A DNA stretch of 33,092 nt, from assembly GCA_021812285.1 (NCBI GenBank), contig JAKAOH010000018.1:1-33092 (forward strand), in the 5' to 3' direction. This DNA is from Acidobacteriota bacterium (lineage in GTDB: Bacteria > Acidobacteriota > Terriglobia > Acidiferrales > UBA7541). The notes under the pieces are model-generated. The model made no database searches. It had not been told where the DNA came from and saw only the letters and a program-made list of their open reading frames with translations. Position numbers and translations under genes: made by a program. Shown here in pieces: positions 24,136-31,290 of the stretch (position 1 is its first letter; every line of letters begins with the position of its first letter).

Positions 24136-25986
24136 ATGCGTCTGCCACCGGGCCGCTCGTTTCTTGGGTTCCTCAAGGGAAATCCCCGCCGCGTGCTTGT
24201 TCCGCCCCTTCGCGATGCGGGGCGATTCTCGGCGGATCGGCGCTCGTTGCTGCTGGGTCTCGCCTCCTGTTTCGTTCCCGGTTTGCCCATTCTGAGCGGA
24301 CAGGCGCACAGCCGGAAATCCGGCTCGCCTTTGGCCGCCGCGCGCGTTCCGGCTTCGCCTGCGGTGAAATTCGCGGATGTAACGTCCGAACTGGGCGTGG
24401 ATTTTCGGTATTATTCCTCGCACACGTCAAAAAAATATCTGATCGAAACAATGGGGGCGGGCGTGGCCCTCTTCGATTACGACAACGACGGGCGGCTCGA
24501 CCTGTTTCTCGTCAACGGCGCTCCGCTCAGCGATCCCACTCCCAAAGGAACGATTCCGCAGAAAACCGGGCCGCAATATTGGAACCGGCTCTACCACCAG
24601 AAGCCCGACGGGACTTTTGAAGACGTTACGGCGAAAGCTGGATTGCAAGGGTTCGGGTACGGCATGGGCGCGACGGTGGGCGATTACGACAACGACGGTA
24701 ATCAGGACCTGTTCGTCACCTCTTACGGCGGCAACCGGCTCTATCACAACAATGGGGACGGCACGTTCACCGATGTGACCGAAACCGCGGGCGTTGCCGG
24801 CGGCGGATGGTCAACCAGCGCGGCGTGGATGGACATCGACAACGACGGCCTGCTCGATCTGATCGTTTTGCGCTACATGGAATGGGATTTCGACGATATC
24901 TGGTGCGGCACGCACGAGCCCGGCTACCGTTCCTATTGCTCGCCGAACGTCTTCCAGCCCATCGCGCCGCTCGTCTACCACAACGAAGGAAACGGCCGAT
25001 TCAAGGAAGTTTCCAGGGAAATCGGCATTTCGAAGCTGGGCAAGGGGCTCGGTATCGCTATCGCCGATTACGACCGTGACGGCCACACCGACATTTTCGT
25101 CGCCAACGATTCCATGTTCGAATTCCTCTATCACAACAAGGGCGACGGAACGTTCGAGGAAGTGGGCCTGATGGCCGGCGTGGCCGTGGATGGTGATGGG
25201 CGAACCTTCGCGGGCATGGGCGTGGATTTCGCCGATTACAACAACGACGGCTTGCCCGATCTGCTCGTCACCGATCTCGGCAACCAGATGTACGCGCTCT
25301 ACCGAAACAATGGCGACGGCAGCTTCACCTACGCCACGTTCAGCTCGGGCTTGGCGGCAATCACCCAAGCCCACGCCGGCTGGGGTTTCCGCTTCATGGA
25401 CGTTGATAATGATGGGTGGAAGGACCTGCTAATCGCCCAGGGCCACGACATGGACAACATCCATCTGACCACTCCGAATCTGCGCTATCACGAGCCGCCG
25501 GCGCTGCTGCGCAACACCGGAACCAAATTCGTGAGCATCGGCGCCGACGCTGGCGCTCCGTTCCATCAGCGCTGGGTCGGCCGCGGCATGGCCATGGGCG
25601 ATATCAATAACGATGGCCGGCTCGACGCCGTCATCACCACGAATCTGGGCGAAGCGCATATCCTGCGCAACGAAACGCCGATGTCGAATCATTGGCTGAT
25701 GCTCAAACTGGTGGGCCACACGAGCAACCGCGACGCCATCGGCGCCGAAGTCCGCTTGACTGCGGGTAAAATCAAGCAACTCGTCACCGTCACCACCTCG
25801 AGCAGCTATCTTTCTTCGAGCGACAAGCGCGTCCATTTTGGGCTGGGGCCGAATGCCGTCGCCGAACTGGTGGAAATCCGATGGCCGAGCGGCATTCACC
25901 AAACGCTTCGGAACGTTCGCGCGGATCAGATTCTCCAGGTGGATGAGCCGCCGCGTCCCGCGGCACCCGAAAAGGCCAAGCCATGA
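24136..25986 (+). CDS. CRTAC1-type FG-GAP/ASPIC-UnbV exported protein (first of a tandem pair)
   Basis: A 616-aa protein. The long N-terminus (about 55 aa) carries a twin-arginine-like DRRSLLLG segment (34-41) before a hydrophobic stretch, so Tat export is likely. Seven DxDxDG-type calcium loops are spaced along the chain (DYDNDG, DYDNDG, DIDNDG, DYDRDG, DYNNDG, DVDNDG, DINNDG), forming a predicted beta-propeller. The C-terminal ASPIC/UnbV domain has NRDAIGAEV, SSSYLSSSDKRVHFGLG and WPSG. It is divergent from the GH38 operon and its TGA overlaps the ATG of the next gene. The start lacks a Shine-Dalgarno but follows an extended -10. The role is unknown; by analogy with integrin-like propellers it may bind surface glycans or proteins. 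Confidence 0.92.
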   Translation: MRLPPGRSFLGFLKGNPRRVLVPPLRDAGRFSADRRSLLLGLASCFVPGLPILSGQAHSRKSGSPLAAARVPASPAVKFADVTSELGVDFRYYSSHTSKKYLIETMGAGVALFDYDNDGRLDLFLVNGAPLSDPTPKGTIPQKTGPQYWNRLYHQKPDGTFEDVTAKAGLQGFGYGMGATVGDYDNDGNQDLFVTSYGGNRLYHNNGDGTFTDVTETAGVAGGGWSTSAAWMDIDNDGLLDLIVLRYMEWDFDDIWCGTHEPGYRSYCSPNVFQPIAPLVYHNEGNGRFKEVSREIGISKLGKGLGIAIADYDRDGHTDIFVANDSMFEFLYHNKGDGTFEEVGLMAGVAVDGDGRTFAGMGVDFADYNNDGLPDLLVTDLGNQMYALYRNNGDGSFTYATFSSGLAAITQAHAGWGFRFMDVDNDGWKDLLIAQGHDMDNIHLTTPNLRYHEPPALLRNTGTKFVSIGADAGAPFHQRWVGRGMAMGDINNDGRLDAVITTNLGEAHILRNETPMSNHWLMLKLVGHTSNRDAIGAEVRLTAGKIKQLVTVTTSSSYLSSSDKRVHFGLGPNAVAELVEIRWPSGIHQTLRNVRADQILQVDEPPRPAAPEKAKP

Positions 25987-27833
25987 TGGACCGCCGCTCG
26001 CTTCTGCTTCTGCTAACCGGCGCGGTGGTTTCGCCGGTGCGGCTGCTCGCGGGCACGCTCGGCGCGGCCCCGCAGCAAGCCCAAAAGTCCACGGCCTCCT
26101 CCCAGGCGTCCACGGGAGGGGTGATGACAGGCGGAATTTTCGCTCCCGTGATGGACGCCGAAGGCCGGCCGATCACTGCCGGTGGATTCGTCAACGGCGC
26201 ACCGGTTGTTTTCACCGATATCACGAAGCAGGCGGGTCTCGATGTCTTCCACAATCACGACGGCGGCGCGGCCAAGCGAACCATCCTCGAGGTGGATGGA
26301 GCCGGCGTGGCGCTGATCGATTACGACAACGACGGCTGGCTCGATATTTACCTGGTGAACAGTTCGACGTTCCCGGCTCTAGCGGGCAAGCAACCGGCGC
26401 CGCGTGCGATGATGCTCCACAACAACCGCGATGGCACGTTCACGGACGTCACCGAGAAAGCCGGTGTTGCCAACGAACGCTGGGGCTTTGGCGTGGCCGT
26501 GGGCGATTTCGACAACGACGGCTGGCCGGATATGTATGTGACGAATTTCGGCAAAAACCGCCTCTACCGGAACAATCACGACGGCACGTTCACCGATATC
26601 GCCGAAAAAGCCGGGATCGCCTTGGGCGGATGGTCTACCGGAGCCACCTGGGGCGATTACGACCGCGACGGCCGGCTCGACCTCTTCGTTCCCGGCTACG
26701 TCCAGTTCGATCCCGAGCACCCGGTCATCGCCGGGGAAAACGGCGTTCCCGCGGCTTCCTGCGAATTTCGAGGCATGCACGTGTTTTGCGGGCCGATGGG
26801 CCTGATCGGCGCGCACAATCATCTATTCCACAACAATGGCGACGGCACGTTCACCGACGTCACGGTGAAAGCCGGAGTCGCCGATCCCTCCGGCGCGTAC
26901 AGCTGGTGCTCGGTATTTCTCGACGTGGACGACGACGGCTGGCTCGATCTGATCGTCACGAACGATTCGGTTCCCAACTTCCTTTACCACAACAATCACG
27001 ACGGCACGTTCAAGGACGTCAGCTACCTTTCCGGTTTCGCGGTGAATGGCGACGGGCGTCCCCAGGCTTCGATGGGAATCGGCATCGGCGATTACAATCG
27101 CGACGGCAAGGTGGATCTGTTCGTCACGACGTTCAGCGACGACAATTACACGCTCTACCGCAACGATGGCGGCGGCTTTTTCTCCGACGTCACGCTCCAG
27201 GCCGGCCTGCTCCAGCCCACCATCCCGTTCCTCGGCTGGGGCACGGCGTTCCTCGATTACGACAATTCCGGCCTGCTCGGCATTTTCACCGCCAACGGCC
27301 ACGTCTATCCCGTCGCCGACAAGGCGAATTGGGGCACCAGCTACGCCCAGCGGCCGCTGCTGTTCCGCAACCACGATGGGGTGAAGTTCAGCGAAGTCCC
27401 TCCCGCCACGGGCAGCGGGCTCGCCGACGTGATTCCCGCGCGCGGGGCCGCGTTCGGCGATATTTTCAACGACGGGCGCATCGGTGTCGTGATCAACAAC
27501 ATCGATTCCACTCCCACTCTCCTGCGCAACGTCGTCAAAAACGCCAACCACTGGGTTGGTTTGCACTTGATTGGCGGGCCGAAAGGCCCTCGCGACGCCA
27601 TCGGCGCCAAGGTATTTCTCACCACCGGGGGCGTTCGCCAGCGCGGCGACATTTTCAGCGGCGCCAGCTACTGTTCCAGCTCGGATTTTCGCCTCCATTT
27701 CGGCCTCGGCAGTGCGAACAAAGTGGATAAGGTCGAAATCCATTGGCCCAGCGGGACGATCGAACAGGTCACATTGGCGGGCGTGGACCGCATCTGGAAA
27801 GTGGTCGAAGGCAAAGGCGTCGTGAAGAGCTGA
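25983..27833 (+). CDS. CRTAC1-type FG-GAP/ASPIC-UnbV exported protein (second of the pair)
   Basis: Also 616 aa, and clearly homologous to the preceding protein but not identical: both begin the propeller with GAGVAL(F/I)DYDNDG and end with ASPIC/UnbV motifs (here RDAIGAKVFL, SGASYCSSSDFRLHFGLG and WPSG). The N-terminus MMDRRSLLLLL is a compact twin-arginine-like signal. The propeller loops include DYDNDG, DFDNDG, DYDRDG, DVDDDG and DYNRDG. A Gln/Ser/Thr-rich linker (about 30-45) follows the signal. It overlaps its upstream neighbour by four bases, so the two are co-translated, which suggests they form a heteromer or act on one target. Confidence 0.92.
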   Translation: MMDRRSLLLLLTGAVVSPVRLLAGTLGAAPQQAQKSTASSQASTGGVMTGGIFAPVMDAEGRPITAGGFVNGAPVVFTDITKQAGLDVFHNHDGGAAKRTILEVDGAGVALIDYDNDGWLDIYLVNSSTFPALAGKQPAPRAMMLHNNRDGTFTDVTEKAGVANERWGFGVAVGDFDNDGWPDMYVTNFGKNRLYRNNHDGTFTDIAEKAGIALGGWSTGATWGDYDRDGRLDLFVPGYVQFDPEHPVIAGENGVPAASCEFRGMHVFCGPMGLIGAHNHLFHNNGDGTFTDVTVKAGVADPSGAYSWCSVFLDVDDDGWLDLIVTNDSVPNFLYHNNHDGTFKDVSYLSGFAVNGDGRPQASMGIGIGDYNRDGKVDLFVTTFSDDNYTLYRNDGGGFFSDVTLQAGLLQPTIPFLGWGTAFLDYDNSGLLGIFTANGHVYPVADKANWGTSYAQRPLLFRNHDGVKFSEVPPATGSGLADVIPARGAAFGDIFNDGRIGVVINNIDSTPTLLRNVVKNANHWVGLHLIGGPKGPRDAIGAKVFLTTGGVRQRGDIFSGASYCSSSDFRLHFGLGSANKVDKVEIHWPSGTIEQVTLAGVDRIWKVVEGKGVVKS

Positions 27834-28186
27834 AGGCTGCCGCGACCAGCCGAGGCTCATAGATTCAAGAAAACGTTTTCGCCATCGGGCCATCCATTAC
27901 GGTTTTTTTAACAGGAGTTTTCCATTGACACACTGAGCAACACGGCGATAGCCTTTGACCGCTTGTTCGAGGGAGGCGTGGGGCGCATGCTTCCTTTTCG
28001 AGTGGCGCTTCGGGGCGACGCGATTTTTCCCCAGTGGAAGCATCCCACGCATGTTCCATCCTTGCCGCTGTGCCGCGGGCCGTTTCCGCTCGCCGTTAAT
28101 GTCTTGGACGGGGTGAGCGGGAAAGCGCCATGCGTTTCGCGCGCGGCGGCGGAGAAACCCTTCTAACAGGCCAGGCGGTTGGGGAA
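27834..28186. other. Intergenic region with a perfect 12-bp palindrome
   Basis: 353 bp between the CRTAC1 pair and the winged-helix/TPR gene. It contains the palindrome GAAAACGTTTTC (27869-27880), a possible operator or weak terminator, followed by a T7 run at 27903-27909 not attached to a stem. No gene is seen. Confidence 0.4.
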
Positions 28187-30973
28187 ATGTTGGCGACGCA
28201 GGCGTCTTCAAAAACTTTCCGGTTCGGTGTGTTCGAAGTCGACCTGGAAGCGGCCGAACTTCGCAAGCACGGCATCCGCATCAAGCTTCAGGAGCAGCCG
28301 TTTCAGATTCTCGCGCTACTGCTGGAGCATCCCGACCGCGTCGTCACGCGCTATGAACTGCGCACGCGGCTCTGGCCCCACGACACCTTTGTTGATTTCG
28401 ATCGCAGCCTGAACAAGGCGATGACGAAGCTCCGCGCCGCGCTGGGCGATTCGGCGGAAAATCCGCGTTACATCGAAACGCTCCATCGCCGTGGCTATCG
28501 CTTTCTCGCTCCCGTCCATGTCGGCCTCCGGCCGAACAAAGACTCCGCACCGGCGTTGCCCGCCGCGGATTCCGGCGCCGAAATCCACACGGCTCCCGGC
28601 GAACCGGTCGGCCCGGAGACCGCCGGCGCAACCGGCGGGCTTCGCGTGCGCCGCGCTTTGCACCGCGTCGCGCCCAAGCCGATTCTCCTCGCCGCGGCCG
28701 CGGCGCTTCTCGTCCTGGCCGCCGGGATCTATTTTTATCCGCGCCGTCGTAATTTCGTCTCTATGCGCGATACGCCCGCCGCTCGCCGTTCGATTGCCGT
28801 TCTCGGCTTTCAGAATCTTTCCGGCGACCCTCACGAGGCCTGGCTCTCTTCGGCGCTTTCCGATTGGCTGATCACCGAACTTTCCGCGGGCGAGCAGGTG
28901 CGCACCGTGCCGGCGCAAAGCGTCGCGCGGATGAAAATGGAGCTTTCGCTCCCGCGGATGGATAGCCTGGATCGCGCCAGCCTGGAGCAGATTCGAAAGA
29001 ACCTCGGAGCCGATTTCGTCGTCGCCGGTTCTTACGCTCTGCTCGGACAGGGAGCGAGCGGCCAGGTCCGCCTGGATCTGCTGCTCCAGGACGCGCGCAA
29101 CGCCAAGACGCTCGATGCGATTTCGGAAACCGGCAACGAATCCGATCTTTTCGGTCTCGTCTCGAAGGTGGGTGACGAACTGCGCGTCAGGCTCGGTATC
29201 GGCGCCGTCACCGAGCGCGAGGCGTCCGAAGTCGCCAGCGCCTTGCCCCGGAATCCCCAGGCCGCGCGCGCCTATTCGGAAGGCCTCGACAAACTCCGCG
29301 TCTTCAACGCACCCGCCGCCCGCGCCCTGTTGGTCAAGGCCGTCGCCGCCGAACCCGATTTCGCCCTGGCCCACGCCGCGCTCGCCAGCGCCTGGGCCCA
29401 ACTCGGCTACGACGACAGCGCCCGGGCCGAAGCCGGCAAGGCGGTCGCTCTTTCGGGGAAACTCTCGCGCAGCCAGCAACTCCAGGTGCAGGCCCAATAC
29501 AGCGAAATGTCGGGCGATTGGACCAAAGCGCGCCAAATTTATAACGCCCTGCTCGAGTTCTATCCCGACAGCCTCGAATACGGCCTCGCGCTGGCCCACG
29601 CAGAGGTCCGGGCCGGAAGCGGTGTGAACGCGCTCCGCACCATCGCCTCGCTGCGGAAATTGCCGCAACCCCTCCGCGACGATCCTCGCATCGATCTGGC
29701 GGAAGACGAAGCCGCGGAAACGCTTGGAAACTACAGGGAAGATCTCGCGGCCGCCCAGCGCGCGGCGAGCAAGGCGCAGCAATCCGGAGCAACCCTGATC
29801 CTCGCCCGGGCTTGCCTCGATGAGGCATGGGCCTACGAAAATCTGGGCCAGCTGGACAAAGTGAACGGAGTGATCACCCGCGCCGTGCGGTACTATGCGG
29901 CGGCACACGATCAGGAAGGTGTTTCCGCGGCACAAACCGACCGCGCCATCGCTTTCGAAATGGAAGGCAAATACCTCGCCGCGAAACAGGGCTACGAAAC
30001 GTCCCTCGCTTATGACCGCAAACTCGGAACCAAACTCTCCGTCGCAGCGGACGAAGACAATATCGGCGACATTCTCTATTACTTGGGCGAACTGAAAGCC
30101 GCGCAAACGGAATACCAGCGGTCCCGCGCCCTCTATCGCCAACTCCATCACGAAGACGGCGTCGCCCTCACCGAAATAGGCACCGGAAAGGTTTTGCTCG
30201 CCATGGGCGATCTCGCAAAAGCGAAAGCCAAGTTCCAGGACGCCGTCCAGCTGTGCCGCCATGTGGGCGACCGGAGTAAGGAAGCCGACGCCCTTTCCGG
30301 TTTGGGCACCGCCCTGTGGATGGAAGGCGACTTCAGCGGAGCGCAGAGCAACGAAGCTCTGGCGAAAGAGATCTTCGCGCAGATTGGCAATACTTCCAGC
30401 GCCGCCAAGTCGCATCTTCACCTGGCTGAACTTCTGCTCGATCAGGGGAAAACCGCCGAGGCCGCGGTCTTCGCCGCGAAGGCTGCCAGCACGTTCGAGC
30501 AGACCCGCTGCGCCAGCGACCACGGCTACGCCGACCTGGTCCTTGCCAGAATTTTCCTCGCCCAACGCCGGTTTCCCGAAGCGAAGAGAAGCGCTAAGGA
30601 CGCCTTGGCCATCGCCAAAGCCTCGAACATGCCCCAATTGCAAATGGAGGCAAATATCGTCCGCGCTTGCATTCGGGCTGCCTCGGTTCGTCCGGCGTCC
30701 TTGCAACCGGAAACCAGCCTCAAGAGAGTCATTGCCTCGGCCACAGAGGCGGGATTTCTCAATGTCGCTCTGACGGCTCGGCTCGCTCTCGGGAAAATCG
30801 AGCTTGGGTCGGGCCACGCGAACCGTGGTCGCTGGCGGCTGCTAAAACTCGAACAATATGCGCGTCAAGGCGGATTCACTCTGATCTCCCGCAAAGCCGC
30901 CGCAGCTCTCCAGAGAGGACAGGAACGAAAGGGCCTGAGTTCCATTTTGCTACCTTCTGCCAAGTCGAACTGA
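28187..30973 (+). CDS. Winged-helix/transmembrane/TPR one-component regulator
   Basis: A 928-aa CadC-like membrane regulator. Residues 11-108 are an OmpR/PhoB-type winged helix (FRFGVFEVDL start, ELRKHG, LQEQPFQILALLL, RTRLWP, VDFDRSLNKAMTKLRAALGD, YIETLHRRGYRFLAPV). A single membrane helix follows at about 166-185, then an extracytoplasmic TolB/FlgO-like domain starting IAVLGFQNLSGDP (about 205-345) and a long TPR solenoid (about 350-900). Such proteins sense a signal outside the membrane and bind DNA inside. ATG 28187 gives the usual short lead-in to the wing domain; the frame is open to ATG 28130. It sits between the CRTAC1 pair and the TonB-dependent receptor on the same strand and probably controls one or both. 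Confidence 0.92.
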   Translation: MLATQASSKTFRFGVFEVDLEAAELRKHGIRIKLQEQPFQILALLLEHPDRVVTRYELRTRLWPHDTFVDFDRSLNKAMTKLRAALGDSAENPRYIETLHRRGYRFLAPVHVGLRPNKDSAPALPAADSGAEIHTAPGEPVGPETAGATGGLRVRRALHRVAPKPILLAAAAALLVLAAGIYFYPRRRNFVSMRDTPAARRSIAVLGFQNLSGDPHEAWLSSALSDWLITELSAGEQVRTVPAQSVARMKMELSLPRMDSLDRASLEQIRKNLGADFVVAGSYALLGQGASGQVRLDLLLQDARNAKTLDAISETGNESDLFGLVSKVGDELRVRLGIGAVTEREASEVASALPRNPQAARAYSEGLDKLRVFNAPAARALLVKAVAAEPDFALAHAALASAWAQLGYDDSARAEAGKAVALSGKLSRSQQLQVQAQYSEMSGDWTKARQIYNALLEFYPDSLEYGLALAHAEVRAGSGVNALRTIASLRKLPQPLRDDPRIDLAEDEAAETLGNYREDLAAAQRAASKAQQSGATLILARACLDEAWAYENLGQLDKVNGVITRAVRYYAAAHDQEGVSAAQTDRAIAFEMEGKYLAAKQGYETSLAYDRKLGTKLSVAADEDNIGDILYYLGELKAAQTEYQRSRALYRQLHHEDGVALTEIGTGKVLLAMGDLAKAKAKFQDAVQLCRHVGDRSKEADALSGLGTALWMEGDFSGAQSNEALAKEIFAQIGNTSSAAKSHLHLAELLLDQGKTAEAAVFAAKAASTFEQTRCASDHGYADLVLARIFLAQRRFPEAKRSAKDALAIAKASNMPQLQMEANIVRACIRAASVRPASLQPETSLKRVIASATEAGFLNVALTARLALGKIELGSGHANRGRWRLLKLEQYARQGGFTLISRKAAAALQRGQERKGLSSILLPSAKSN

Positions 30974-31290
30974 AGTTCGCTCCATCCCTGTCCTTACTTT
31001 CTTTCCCTTTCCCGTGCATCAACCACTTCCGGCGGTTTAGAAGACGGGAGGGCGCTATCGGGAGGTGAATCCCCCTCACTTCGGTCAGTAATCGTGTTTG
31101 CGCTCGGAATTGAATGGAAAAACATGGGTAAGAATGAAACGCAAGTAGCCTTTATTCATAGTCTTAATGAGGAATAATTAGACGGCATCCACGGGCATTG
31201 ACTTAATTCTGGCACCGGGGTACTCCATTTACTTTTACGGCAGGGTGTGATGTACGTCATGCATTTGAATGTCATCTGCGGAGGTGTTGA
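30974..31290. other. Upstream region of the TonB-dependent receptor
   Basis: 317 bp, more AT-rich than its surroundings around 31100-31240. It contains TTGACT (31198-31203), a good -35, but no convincing -10 at the right distance. An imperfect palindrome, TGATGTACGTCA, lies nearby (about 31249-31260). The receptor's Shine-Dalgarno GGAGGTG is at 31280-31286. Confidence 0.45.

Noticed and set aside
28316-30817. 833-codon minus-strand frame opposite the winged-helix/TPR gene
   Set aside because: Antisense shadow of a gene with clear domains; no motif or ribosome site.
31050-31090. Hairpin-like sequence after the winged-helix/TPR gene
   Set aside because: Pairing is imperfect and no T-tract follows, so it is not reported as a terminator.
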